DNA of 64,000 bases, taken from Trichormus_B sp936914905 (lineage in GTDB: Bacteria > Cyanobacteriota > Cyanobacteriia > Cyanobacteriales > Nostocaceae). Numbering within the stretch: position 1 is the stretch's first letter; each line of letters opens with the position of its first letter. Positions 28,126-37,931 of the stretch are shown piece by piece. Made by a program: the position numbers and the translations under genes. Location: the NCBI RefSeq assembly GCF_039871975.1, contig NZ_JBDPLL010000001.1. One strand, given 5' to 3'. The notes beneath the pieces are model-generated. The model made no database searches, was not told where the DNA came from, and worked only from the letters and a program-made list of their open reading frames with translations.

Positions 28126-29589
28126 ATGCAAATTAGTCAGCTAAGAAATAAAGTCATTAAACCTGCATTCATAGTCATATCAGGATGTGCTATTACTCAA
28201 AGCATCGGATGTATAAAATTTAATTCAAATTAAAACAAGAATATAGCAGATGCCCAAACGCCACCTAAACCAGTACCTCAAGAAATTGTCCAAGCTGGAG
28301 AAGTGGGTCCTTGACCTGGTAGCTTGGATAAAATACCTGTTTTAACAGTAACAGTCCTGAATGGATCAAAACTGAAGGGATTTTACTTTCTACTTTTGCA
28401 CCTGATGGGAAAAAGAATCCAGCAGCACATCTGAATCTTCCCTGAAAGGGAAGATTTGATTTATTTGCTCACCACTATACTCATACTCCCAAAAATTTGG
28501 CAACCCTTTATTTGCGTGTAATTTTATATAATCCGGGTAAAAAACCTATCACTGTAGATATTTTACAAGGTGCAAGTTATTTGATGCTAGATGCACCTTT
28601 TGTAACTTTAGCGCCATATATTGAAAATAATGATGGTAAAGTATTTTCAGGCCCAGGAGCTAGGGCTGTAGCTGATGTGTTGCGGGGAGTAAGACAAAAG
28701 GATTTTCTGGCTAAATTGGTAATTCCTGCTGGGGGAAGTCGGATGTTATTAAATCATCCCATTCCAGTGCGAAATTTAGAAAAGCCTGTAAATGGTCGGT
28801 CTAGCTTTTTCCGTTTGCGTAGTACTGGTAAAGTTTATACGGCTAGTTTAGCCTTGTTTGCTAAAAAAATGCTGATGGTAATGACCATGCTGCAACTTTA
28901 GCCGAATGGCAAGATTTATTAAAAAACGGTAATTTTCCAGATCTCAGGGATGAAATTCCCACACCGACTGATGTGAAAGGAGGTCAATTAATTTATGGAA
29001 GGGTAGCTGCTGTATCTGAAGGTGCGAGTTGGAAAGTAAATCTGATAGATAATACCAAAAGTCAAAGTTTGACTATTCCCCAACCGGCTAAAGCTATTTC
29101 TTATGCAATCGCAACTTTACGAAGTGGTAGATTACGTACACAACAATGCCAAACTGTGAAAATATTGGTACGTTATCCAGACAGGGCTTATGAAGCACAT
29201 GGAAATTATGGAGTTGAATATAATCTCAGTTTACCTTTAAGTAATAACACTAATATGAAACAGGCTACACTCTCACTTTAGCAACACCATTAAGGGAGGA
29301 TAAATTAGCTGAAAACGGTGTGCGTTTGCGAAAACCATCTTTAATATTTCCCATAATATTTTCCATTTTTCCGGCGTAAAGTGCAGCTAAAATACACTGA
29401 TGATGATGGGAAGCAACAAACACACTACTACATTTATGCCATCGTACTGGTCAGGTTTTAGATCCTTTAGTGAAAGTGGTGTTAAAACCGGGAACTAAAC
29501 GCATGGTGCAGCTAGATGTAATTTACCCACCTGATTTTACACCCCCACAAGTAGTTAAGGTAAGAACTTTGGAAATTGAAAGTAGGTGA
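28126..29589 (+). pseudogene. DUF3370 family exported protein, degraded
   Basis: The ATG at 28126 opens a signal-like region with stops. The conserved body follows in several frames: PQEIVQAGEV, DLFAHHYTHTPKNLATLYLR, LYNPGKKPITVDILQGASYL, GPGARAVADVLRGVRQKDFL, NHPIPVRNLEKPVNGRSSFF, GGQLIYGRVAAVSEGASWKV, HGNYGVEYNLSLPLSNNTNM, and ending FTPPQVVKVRTLEIESR. This matches cyanobacterial DUF3370 proteins of about 450 residues, whose function is unknown. Four or more frameshifts are present. Confidence 0.8.
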
Positions 29590-29618
29590 CAGGGAACAGG
29601 TTATAGTTGACAAAAGGA

Positions 29619-29649
29619 AACCCAACATTCCCAAAGTTTTTGTTGGGTT
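29619..29649 (+). terminator. Stem-loop after the DUF3370 pseudogene
   Basis: The 9-bp arm AACCCAACA pairs with TGTTGGGTT around a 13-base loop. It lacks a downstream T run and could serve either strand. The AACCCAACA/TGTTGGGTT motif is a common cyanobacterial intergenic palindrome. Confidence 0.5.
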
Positions 29650-29698
29650 ACGCTGTCTATACAATTCTAAAATCTAAAATCCACATTCTAAAATTGTA

Positions 29699-30004
29699 TT
29701 ATTTACCGCCGTAGAAAAAGGCGATTTCTTTTTCTTTTAAAGGTGCAAAACCAGCGTCTGCAAGCTTTTGGTCTAGGTCCGATTGGGGGATATGCTTGGC
29801 ACCAATGCGAACAATGCGAGAATGCATAGTGTTAGATACACCACCACATTATCTACCTGCTTCTAATCCCATGACTTGGTTATACAATTCTAATTTAGCT
29901 GCAGGAATAGGAGAACCATCAAAGTCTATCCGCTGTGTGATCGCAAGATCAATAGCATCAGCACCTGTGGTAGTTTGATTCCCTACATTAATTTTAGTGG
30001 TCAT
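29699..30004 (-). pseudogene. DUF4090-like small protein with one in-frame stop
   Basis: A 102-codon minus-strand frame runs MTTKINVGNQTTTGADAIDL, AITQRIDFDGSPIPAAKLEL, YNQVMGLEAGR, stop, CGGVSNTMHSRIVRIGAKHI, then PLKEKEIAFFYGGK to its stop. The family normally reads R-Q-R-S-G-V at the break, so the stop fits a C-to-T change of CAA to TAA, and the next Cys codon fits CGT to TGT. Only one inactivating lesion is visible. The family assignment to DUF4090 is from memory of the conserved GADAID...SNTMRSRIVRIGAKHIP pattern. Confidence 0.7.
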
Positions 30005-30222
30005 GGGTATATATTCTCAAGGTTATTAGATATATTTTAGCAGTCAGGGGGCAGAAGAAGTAGGAAGGCGCGTGAGCAGAGGTGCAAAGTGCACAAGAGA
30101 CGAAAAATGACTAGTCCCCATCTTCCCCATTTTCCGCAGTCCCCATTTCCCCATTCAGACTTGCCACTTTTGGAAATTTTGGTTTAATCTCGAACCAGCG
30201 GTATAGCAATTTAGGTGATGCT

Positions 30223-30606
30223 ATGTCTGACCCCCATACTCCTCGTAATAAAGACCGCAACCTCGAACAAGCTCTAACTAACAAAATTATCGACGATTAT
30301 TTCGAGAATTCTGAAAGTTGGCTGAGAGCAATTTTGCGGATGTGTATTTTCTCCCTCGCTAAAATTAATGGAGAATCCGTGTTTATCGTCGAATGTCCGA
30401 ATCAAGCCGTAGCAAAGCGCCTTAGTCGTAAAACTTATCCGTTTCGAGGAATGGTGTACTTTTTAACTGATAATTTTGATGATCGCGATCGCAGCTTATT
30501 TTGCTATAGAGATGAACGTAACGGAAAATGGCGCTGTTTTGACACCAGTACAAATACCTGGGAATACCTGAGTGATTTACAGTCATCTATTACGCCAAGT
30601 GAATAG
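30223..30606 (+). CDS. Conserved hypothetical protein
   Basis: A 127-residue soluble, charged protein with aromatic-rich C-terminus (LFCYRDERNGKWRCFDTSTN). No signal, membrane helix or motif that I recognise. Length, composition and a frame uninterrupted amid decay support a real gene. It begins with ATG after a spaced promoter-like AT-rich stretch. Function unknown. Confidence 0.6.
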   Translation: MSDPHTPRNKDRNLEQALTNKIIDDYFENSESWLRAILRMCIFSLAKINGESVFIVECPNQAVAKRLSRKTYPFRGMVYFLTDNFDDRDRSLFCYRDERNGKWRCFDTSTNTWEYLSDLQSSITPSE

Positions 30607-30657
30607 GGACTGGGGACTGCGGAAGATGGGGAAAATGGGGAAGTAATTTTCCTAATA

Positions 30658-30685
30658 CCCAATGCCCAATGCCCAATCACCAATG
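30658..30685. repeat. Heptamer short tandem repeat
   Basis: CCCAATG, CCCAATG, CCCAATC, ACCAATG. Together with its upstream flank (GGGGAAGTAATTTTCCTAAT) it parallels the block at 37886-37924 ahead of the MBOAT gene. Confidence 0.85.
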
Positions 30686-30934
30686 ATTAGATTTATGTAT
30701 GATTGAACCACTAACAAACGCCCCTAATATTGTGCCTATCCAAACTCCAGCTATGCTACCTTGCCAGATTGATCCTGGTGTCACCCAAGTACTACACATC
30801 TGTTGGAGGCCCCAAGCTTGGTTTTGGCATTTCTGACTGTGAAGCATTAAGGTCATTTGTACACCCATCAAACCGCCAAAAAATCCAGATGACAATGCCA
30901 CAAAAGTACAAATTAGAATGCGTTTCTTAGTCAT
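30677..30934 (-). CDS. Small two-helix membrane protein, unknown function
   Basis: From the ATG at 30934 the product is 85 residues (MTKKRILICTFVALSSGFFG...) with two hydrophobic, glycine-rich segments (ALSSGFFGGLMGVQMTLML and GSIAGVWIGTILGAFVSGSI) around a loop with two Cys. An upstream in-frame ATG at 31024 would add 30 polar residues; I prefer the shorter form because it begins directly with the membrane signal. The stop codon lies in the heptamer repeat. No family recognised. Confidence 0.5.
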   Translation of the reverse strand: MTKKRILICTFVALSSGFFGGLMGVQMTLMLHSQKCQNQAWGLQQMCSTWVTPGSIWQGSIAGVWIGTILGAFVSGSIIHKSNHW

Positions 30935-31036
30935 GGTGATTGGGGACTGATCGTTGATGATTAGTGATATGGAGACGTGGGGAGAAATAACAATATCTTC
31001 TCTTACACCCTTTCTTTCTGTCACCTGTTACCTTCT

Positions 31037-34000
31037 TCAACCTGTATTTCTCATTCCTGCGGCAATACCATTAATGGTTAATAATGCTCCTCTAAGCAAC
31101 TCTCCTTTGCTGTAACGGGAGTTAATGACTCCAGAGGTCGTGGTGTTTTTGTAGTGTCTTAAACGCTTAAGGATAGAAACTTGTATAAATCCTAACGGTA
31201 CGATTGTGCCGTTACGCAACTGTACGGAACGCTGCAAGATGGGATCACCATCTAAAAGTCCTTGGTGTCCAGTGATATTTAAGACCAAATCTCTAGTGAG
31301 ATAAAATTCACTAGCAATTTGCTCAAATACTTTATCAAACCGGGCTTTGTCTTCTGGGTTGGATAGTTCCTGGACGTAATGATGTGCCATTTCAATGTCT
31401 ACTTTTGCCAAGGTCATTTCCGCTTTAGAAATTGCCATTTTGAAGAAAGGCCATTTAACATAAAAATAGCGCAGCAGTTTCAGGTGTTCTTCTGGCTGTT
31501 CGTTCAAGAAATCCTGTAAAGCTGTACCTAAGCCATACCAAGAAGGTAACAAAAATCGGGTTTGTGTCCAGCTAAATACCCAAGGAATAGCCCGCAAACT
31601 GCTTAAATCTTTTTTACCAGATGGTCGTCGCGCTGGACGGGAACTAATTTGCAGTTGGCTGATTTCTTCAATGGGGGTGACTTGGTGGAAGAAGTCGATA
31701 AAATCGGGTTGTTCGTAAATTAGACCGCGATAATGTTGGCGCGATCGCATTGACAATTCTTCCATGATCTCATTCCATGGTTTAATATCATCAAACCCTG
31801 TCCGCAACAAACTAGCTTGAACTACCGCAGTTGTGATGGTTTCTACATGATATAAAGCCAAATCCAGCAAGGAATATTTAGAAGCTAAAACTTCTCCTTG
31901 TTCAGTAATCTTGATGCGTCCATTAATACTGTTACCAGGTTGAGCCAAAATTGCTTCATAAGCAGGGCCACCACCCCGACCCACAGAACCGCCGCGTCCG
32001 TGGAAAATCCGCAGGTTTAAGCCATATTGTTCAGCAATTTTCTGGAGTGATTTTTGGGCTTTGTGAATTTCCCAGTTGCTGCTTAAGAAACCAGAATCCT
32101 TATTACTGTCAGAATACCCCAGCATCACTTCTTGCAAGTTGGGGGTAAGGGTGGGTGAAGATGGAGAGTTGGGGGGTTGGGTATCTGGGGGAGTGTTTTC
32201 GGAGTTAAGTGCTTCATAGCCACCAGCTAAGAAGGCGCGATATAGGGGTAGTTCAAAAAGTTTTTTCATCACGCTTCTAGAGCGTTGTAAGTCTTCTACA
32301 GTCTCAAATAGCGGGACAACTCTAATTGAACCTATAGCGATTACTGGATCAAATAGTCTAGCTTCTTTGGCTAAGAGCAGAACTTCCAAAACATCGCTGA
32401 CTTCCCGGCACATACTAATAATGTAAGTTTGACAGATGTTGATGCCAAATTCTTGTTGTAGCGATCGCACAACTCGGAAGGTTTCAATTACATCATTAGT
32501 TTTTTCTGAAAATGGTAACTCTCCAGGAATTAAGGGCCGTCTTGTTTGCAGTTCCCCAGTTAACCAAGACACTCTTTGAGCTTCTGATAGTTGGTTATAA
32601 GATAGGGGTAAAACTTGCAGGTATTCGAGAATCTCATTCAGCGCATCAGAATGACGAGATGATTCTTGCCGAATATCTAGCTGAGTCACGTTAAAGTCAA
32701 AAATTTCCACTTGACAGATGAGATTTTCTAACTCTCGACAGCTTAAACCCGTTTCCGTCAAGTTGCGTTGAACCAACCGCAGTTCTGATAAAAATTCAGC
32801 CCCTGAACGGTACATGGGGGAATCTTCATTTGCTGGTGTTTCTCGACTATATAAAGCCAGATTGCGATCGCGTGTATTTTCCAATCTTCTCAGCACATAG
32901 GCCAACTTTAAGCGATATGGTTCTTGACGATAGCGTAACGCTAGAGTATCATATACATCAGTCATCCTAGACTGATCTAACTCCAGTGACTCCAGCAAAT
33001 CTGGCAACACATCACTCCACTGCATGGACACACTTAATAATTCAATCAGCTGCTTCACCGACTTAATATATCTTCCTAACACCATTTTGCGCTGATAACA
33101 AGCGGTTTTCCATGTAACTTCTGGTGTCACTGACGGATTTCCATCCCTATCTGAACCTACCCAAGAACCAAAGGAACAGAAATTTTTACTTGGTGGTTCT
33201 AACCAAGGAAATGTTTGTTCTAGGGAATATTTGAGACGTTTATACAGTTGGGGAATACCATCAAATAAGACTTCTTGGAAATAGTGCAGAGCATAATCTA
33301 CTTCATCCAGCACCGTTGGTTTGAACTGGTGCAGTTCATCTGTACGCCACCAGAGGCGGATTTCTTCCAATAAACGCTCTTTCACTTCTTGAGCTTCCCA
33401 AGGATAGCCACCAGAGCGATTTTCCAAGCTATCCAGATGTTGCAAGAGGTCTACTACCTGTCGCTGTTTATCTCGGATCGTATGACGGACAATTTCCGTG
33501 GGGTGCGCCGTGAAAACCAAGCGAATATCTAGTTGAGAAATCAACCGTTGAATTTGCTGGGGTGGTACATTCAGTTTAAACAACAGGGGAAATAATGCCG
33601 CAAATGTGCCTTTTTGTTTAATTGGCGTAGTGTCTGTCCAACTTTGTGATAGGGAATCTGCTCCTAGTTCCTTAGTGATAGGTAAATCGTCTTCTCTTTG
33701 GTTAGTCGAATAAATAATATTGGCGAGATGTTCCTGATCTATTGTGCCTGAATCAGAATAGCGGGTTAACTGCTGCTTTTGTTCGTATTCCTGCTCTATG
33801 ATATTAATCAACTGAAAATAAAGAGCAAAAGCACGAGCAGCACGAATAGCCTCGTTGATATTCAGTTGTTCAATTAACTCCACCGCAGAGGACGTTTGGT
33901 CATGAGTAGCTTGTCCTTCTGGGGAACACAAATCGCGCAATTGTCGCAATAGATCTACCATCTTTTGACCACATTCTTGCCGAAGAACTGACTCCCACAA

Positions 34001-34090
34001 TTCTTCTACTACCTGTAGACGATGACGCAAGAATAATTCCGAGGGGTAAAGATTCACTACTGGGGATGACGAATATAAAAGGGAACCCAT
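31037..34090 (-). CDS. ppc: Phosphoenolpyruvate carboxylase
   Basis: A 1017-residue enzyme that carboxylates PEP to oxaloacetate, the main anaplerotic reaction in cyanobacteria. The catalytic His196 lies in FTAHPTEIVRHT. The glycine loop FHGRGGSVGRGGGP and the conserved C-terminal GMRNTG, which closes the active site, are present. A serine/proline-rich insertion (SENTPPDTQPPNSPSSPTLT) around residue 645 is lineage-typical linker. The plant-type N-terminal regulatory phosphoserine is absent, as in other bacteria. Intact; a small membrane protein gene lies 103 bases upstream on the same strand. Confidence 0.97.
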   Translation of the reverse strand: MGSLLYSSSPVVNLYPSELFLRHRLQVVEELWESVLRQECGQKMVDLLRQLRDLCSPEGQATHDQTSSAVELIEQLNINEAIRAARAFALYFQLINIIEQEYEQKQQLTRYSDSGTIDQEHLANIIYSTNQREDDLPITKELGADSLSQSWTDTTPIKQKGTFAALFPLLFKLNVPPQQIQRLISQLDIRLVFTAHPTEIVRHTIRDKQRQVVDLLQHLDSLENRSGGYPWEAQEVKERLLEEIRLWWRTDELHQFKPTVLDEVDYALHYFQEVLFDGIPQLYKRLKYSLEQTFPWLEPPSKNFCSFGSWVGSDRDGNPSVTPEVTWKTACYQRKMVLGRYIKSVKQLIELLSVSMQWSDVLPDLLESLELDQSRMTDVYDTLALRYRQEPYRLKLAYVLRRLENTRDRNLALYSRETPANEDSPMYRSGAEFLSELRLVQRNLTETGLSCRELENLICQVEIFDFNVTQLDIRQESSRHSDALNEILEYLQVLPLSYNQLSEAQRVSWLTGELQTRRPLIPGELPFSEKTNDVIETFRVVRSLQQEFGINICQTYIISMCREVSDVLEVLLLAKEARLFDPVIAIGSIRVVPLFETVEDLQRSRSVMKKLFELPLYRAFLAGGYEALNSENTPPDTQPPNSPSSPTLTPNLQEVMLGYSDSNKDSGFLSSNWEIHKAQKSLQKIAEQYGLNLRIFHGRGGSVGRGGGPAYEAILAQPGNSINGRIKITEQGEVLASKYSLLDLALYHVETITTAVVQASLLRTGFDDIKPWNEIMEELSMRSRQHYRGLIYEQPDFIDFFHQVTPIEEISQLQISSRPARRPSGKKDLSSLRAIPWVFSWTQTRFLLPSWYGLGTALQDFLNEQPEEHLKLLRYFYVKWPFFKMAISKAEMTLAKVDIEMAHHYVQELSNPEDKARFDKVFEQIASEFYLTRDLVLNITGHQGLLDGDPILQRSVQLRNGTIVPLGFIQVSILKRLRHYKNTTTSGVINSRYSKGELLRGALLTINGIAAGMRNTG

Positions 34091-34193
34091 ATCTTTGCTC
34101 TTATAAAGCCAATTACTGTTGACAATTCTAGTTTTTTACTAGTAGCTCTATAGGACTAACCAGAGCCAATAAATAAATGGTTATATATAAAGG

Positions 34194-34439
34194 TTAGCTT
34201 TGATTTAATTCCTGTTGATCTTGTGGATCTGGAAAGTGGAGAATAGGAAGGCGATCGCCTCTAAATACTTCTTCACTGGCTTCCCCTAAAGCTATCAATC
34301 CCTTACTAGTTGCTTTCTCTGCTATCAGTAGGAGTAGCATAGACGCAGTAGCTATTTGCAGGAGACATGATTGGGAAATCCCAAATAAAACCAGATTTAA
34401 TCCGTTGGTTGGTGAAGGGTTTTGAGTTACAAGTGACAT
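34194..34439 (-). CDS. Conserved hypothetical small membrane protein
   Basis: An 81-residue protein with one hydrophobic helix (QSCLLQIATASMLLLLIAEK) followed by a charged segment (LGEASEEVFRGDRLPILHF). The layout resembles small cyanobacterial proteins of unknown function. It is the gene immediately upstream of ppc on the same strand, so co-transcription is possible. No further function can be inferred. Confidence 0.55.
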   Translation of the reverse strand: MSLVTQNPSPTNGLNLVLFGISQSCLLQIATASMLLLLIAEKATSKGLIALGEASEEVFRGDRLPILHFPDPQDQQELNQS

Positions 34440-34803
34440 TGCTAATTCTTGATAATTGGCAGATGAGTAGAATAGGAGGAAGCAGAAGGTACGAGTTTAG
34501 GAGTTACAGGAGTATGGCTATCGCTACGCTATACCTACGGTACAATGCGTGTAGCTTGCTTTTCGTAGGGTACGCTATCAGAAGTTACAGAAATTACAGG
34601 AGTAAGAATAAGAAATTGCTCCACACCCTACACCCTACACCCCATTTAGGCTCAGCTCATAAGACTATCTTTGCCCATTTTGCAAGATCCAAAGGTAACA
34701 AAATTGTTAAAAAAAACTGCAAAATGTGATAAATCTATGTTTCTAGCTTACAAGTACAGGGAAAATCCCCCAATACTCGCTTCCTGTTAAAGTTAACTTC
34801 ATA
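34440..34803. other. Intergenic region with palindromic and heptamer repeats
   Basis: No gene is supported. Around 34513-34590 there are interleaved short palindromes of the common Nostoc intergenic type (GGCTATCGCTACGCTA, CGTAGGGTACGCTATC). At 34623-34643 CACCCTA repeats in tandem. The promoter of the large gene at 34804 probably lies in the last 80 bases. Confidence 0.5.
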
Positions 34804-37800
34804 ATGAAAACATTATTACTAGATCGCCAGCAAACCTTAGTACAGTGGGTAAGCCAAGCAACAGGAATCAACACTTTCGGGGTGAAAGTCCGGTTTTTGG
34901 GAAATGACCTACATATCCTTTGTGAAGATACCGACTGTCCACAACGTTGGCTAACTCTGTCTGACTTGCTACAAGCACTACAGCAAACAGATTTGGATAG
35001 CTTAACCAGTGAAGAACAATCCCCAATATACCAAGTATTGGTTTACGGGCGAAAAAAAGGAGAGCATCGTCCTCAATGGTGTCATCGGGTCTACTTGAAT
35101 CAGTTAGATCAGCATCTAGAGCAGGTACAGCAGGCACTGTTAACAGAAGCAGCCAAATCTAAACCTATTGGCGTAAGTGGAGCGCTGATTGTTTCTAATG
35201 AAAGTTTGGTACTTCAGGGCAACCCGGATGCTATTGCTCGCTATCTTAGCGAAAACCTCAGTCAATTGGGTGTGGCAGTCCAAGTTAAGAATCGATCCTA
35301 TGATTCCAAAGCTAACTCTCAAAAAGTAGGTAATCGTCTGTGGATTTTTTGTCAGTCCAGTTATAGCCCTGATGCGACCTTGTTAGCAGAACCAATAGCC
35401 CAACAGTTGAGAGATCTCAAGCTTTCTGGCTATCAGGATGCAGTCATTGTTTCTCAAGTCCGGGGTGAGCATGATCCTGATTGGCGGTTGCGGGTGGATT
35501 TGACACCACCAGAAACAATGCTCAAAGAATGGGCGCGTTGGGGAGATGTGCAAGCTATAATTCTATTATTAACTGAGATCTTGTCAGATCTTCAAATTTC
35601 TGTCCAAGCTACTCTTACAGAATTTACTCTGCACATTTTTTGCACCCCAGCAGTTGACCTGTTAAAAACTGGTCCTGCTCCTGAGAAGGAAACTTGTTTA
35701 CCAGTTATTCTATCTCAGCTTGAAGTGATCGCACCTCAAGGTATTCTCGCCGCTGCTATCTATGGACAAAAAACAGGTGATTTACAACCCGCCTGGGTAG
35801 ATTGGGCATCTCTACCTGCTTCAATACATCCGGCTTTGGCAACATCCACACTACTATTAGGTAGTTCTGGTGATGAACCAGCCCTAATTTTTTTACTAGA
35901 ACGTCTGCTCAATCATGACATAAATTGGCGGTTAAAAACAGGTGGTATTCGCGTTTTACTACTTCGCAAAGGTGACTTACTCCACGTCATGTGTGATGCA
36001 CCCAATTGCCCCACACGCCAGCAAGTAGCCACCAAAGTCACCCAATTTATTCGCCAACTTAACATTATTAGTATTGTTGGTGTGAGAGTTTACGGTCGTC
36101 GTGCCGGTGATAATGAACCTGTTTGGCATCACGGACTTGATTTTGAACAACGCGACCGCTTAGTGCCAGAAGCAACACCAGAATTTGCTGCTACTGCTCA
36201 ATATGTTGATGATTTACTCACCAAGGAAACTGATGAACCTATTGTGCGCCCTGATTTAACAACCCAAGAAGTTCAAAGTTTGGTGACTGAAGCCGCACAA
36301 CATTGGCTAGAAACGGCTCACAAACAAGTCAAAAATTTGTTAGTGGGAACTCAACTTTTTGCAGAAACTAACCAATCAATTCAACAAAACCCTAATGAAC
36401 AAGGAGTACCGGGAAGTTTAATTTGGGTAGCTTTGGGATTAATGCTCACACTCCAAAGTGATTGGATGTTGGGTTACGTTATTACTAATATTCAAAATTC
36501 ACCCAAAGGTGCTAGTATTTTATCCCCATCATCGTCACAGACCCAGGCATCTTTGACATTAGGAGCAGAACCGACTCAAAACACCTCATTTTTTACCAGC
36601 AGTAACAATATAAAGCCTTCTAAGTCCAATAATTCTGCTTTTAATGCTTCTAGTTTTACCAAAAATGATAGGGCTGGAAATTTACCAGATCCACCATCTC
36701 AACAAAAAGCTAATTCCACTGCTATTCTTTTAGCAGCACGCTCTCAAATGCCAAGCTTTGGAGCAAGGCAATTAGACGAACAATTAGCACTTTATAAAAA
36801 ACGTTTAGCAACAACAGGCAAACCACCAGATATTTTAATTATTGGTTCATCTCGTGCCTTGAGAGGAGTTGACCCTGTTGCCCTTTCTAAATCCTTGTCA
36901 ACTCAAGGTTATACCAAAATTGATGTATTTAACTTTGGTATTAATGGCGCTACAGCCCAAGTTGTAGACTTGATTATTCGCCAAGTTTTACAACCATCAG
37001 AATTACCAAAAATCATTATTTGGGCAGATGGTTCTAGGGCTTTTAACAGTGGTCGTGAAGATATCACCTTTAACTCTATTGCCGCATCAAAAGGCTATCA
37101 AGAAATTTTAAAAAGAGCTACAAGACCAGACAATAAAAATAAATCATCCCAAGCAACAACAAGTAAAATAGAAGATAAAAAGCTCACCAATAAAACACGA
37201 GATATTAAGAGCTACGAAGCTGCTAATGAATGGTTAAATCAAATTCTAGTTGGTATATCTGCTACCTACAAAAATCGTGATCACATTAAAACCTTATTGC
37301 AAAAACAATTACACCATCTACCATTTAGTAACGACATTCAGCCAATTACATCAAACAACAAATCGATAACTGTTCCACAAGAAGATAATACTCAATTATC
37401 AGTTGATTTTGATGGCTTCTTACCCCTAACTATTCGTTTCAATCCCACCACATATTATCAAAAACATCCCAAAGTATCTGGAAGTTACGACAACGATTAT
37501 AAATCTTTTCAATTAATAGGAAACCAAGACGTTGCTTTCAAATCAGTAATTGAGTTTACAAAAACTCAACAAATACCAATCGTGTTTGTGAATATGCCCC
37601 TCACCGCAGATTATCTAGATCCAGGGCGGACGAAATATGAACAGCAATTCCAACAATATATGTTAAATTTTTCCACTACTAATGCGAACTTTATCTACCG
37701 GGACTTAAGCCAAATCTGGCTAAAAGGACATGAATACTTTTCTGATCCTAGTCATCTTAACCGCTATGGAGCTTATGAAATCTCCAAAAAGCTGGCTATT

Positions 37801-37830
37801 GATCCCATGATTCCCTGGACTGTTAAATAA
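34804..37830 (+). CDS. Large protein: four N-terminal repeats, membrane helix, C-terminal SGNH/DUF1574-like domain
   Basis: A 1008-residue protein. Residues 1 to about 455 contain four diverged repeats of about 100 residues, each pairing a hydrophobic strand ending in LHI.C with a closing V.VYG.+.GE..P.W motif (LVYGRKKGEHRPQW, VSQVRGEHDPDW, AIYGQKTGDLQPAW, VYGRRAGDNEPVW). A single membrane helix lies near residue 545 (LIWVALGLMLTLQSDWMLGY). After a Ser/Asn-rich linker, the C-terminal domain has ILIIGSSRALRGVDP (nucleophile-type Ser) and DPSHLNRYGAYEIS (Asp-His). This resembles AlgJ/DltD-like SGNH partners of MBOAT acyltransferases, and an MBOAT gene follows 101 bases downstream. I infer a role in acylating an exported polysaccharide. 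Confidence 0.78.
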   Translation: MKTLLLDRQQTLVQWVSQATGINTFGVKVRFLGNDLHILCEDTDCPQRWLTLSDLLQALQQTDLDSLTSEEQSPIYQVLVYGRKKGEHRPQWCHRVYLNQLDQHLEQVQQALLTEAAKSKPIGVSGALIVSNESLVLQGNPDAIARYLSENLSQLGVAVQVKNRSYDSKANSQKVGNRLWIFCQSSYSPDATLLAEPIAQQLRDLKLSGYQDAVIVSQVRGEHDPDWRLRVDLTPPETMLKEWARWGDVQAIILLLTEILSDLQISVQATLTEFTLHIFCTPAVDLLKTGPAPEKETCLPVILSQLEVIAPQGILAAAIYGQKTGDLQPAWVDWASLPASIHPALATSTLLLGSSGDEPALIFLLERLLNHDINWRLKTGGIRVLLLRKGDLLHVMCDAPNCPTRQQVATKVTQFIRQLNIISIVGVRVYGRRAGDNEPVWHHGLDFEQRDRLVPEATPEFAATAQYVDDLLTKETDEPIVRPDLTTQEVQSLVTEAAQHWLETAHKQVKNLLVGTQLFAETNQSIQQNPNEQGVPGSLIWVALGLMLTLQSDWMLGYVITNIQNSPKGASILSPSSSQTQASLTLGAEPTQNTSFFTSSNNIKPSKSNNSAFNASSFTKNDRAGNLPDPPSQQKANSTAILLAARSQMPSFGARQLDEQLALYKKRLATTGKPPDILIIGSSRALRGVDPVALSKSLSTQGYTKIDVFNFGINGATAQVVDLIIRQVLQPSELPKIIIWADGSRAFNSGREDITFNSIAASKGYQEILKRATRPDNKNKSSQATTSKIEDKKLTNKTRDIKSYEAANEWLNQILVGISATYKNRDHIKTLLQKQLHHLPFSNDIQPITSNNKSITVPQEDNTQLSVDFDGFLPLTIRFNPTTYYQKHPKVSGSYDNDYKSFQLIGNQDVAFKSVIEFTKTQQIPIVFVNMPLTADYLDPGRTKYEQQFQQYMLNFSTTNANFIYRDLSQIWLKGHEYFSDPSHLNRYGAYEISKKLAIDPMIPWTVK

Positions 37831-37903
37831 ATGAGGACTAGGGGAGGACTAGGGATTGCAGATTGGGGATAATGAGGGTGATGGGGAAGTAATTTCCTAA
37901 TAC

Positions 37904-37924
37904 CCAATGACCAATGACCAATGA
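37904..37924. repeat. Heptamer short tandem repeat
   Basis: CCAATGA three times in tandem, ending 7 bases before the MBOAT start codon. Confidence 0.9.
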
Positions 37925-37931
37925 CTAAAAA

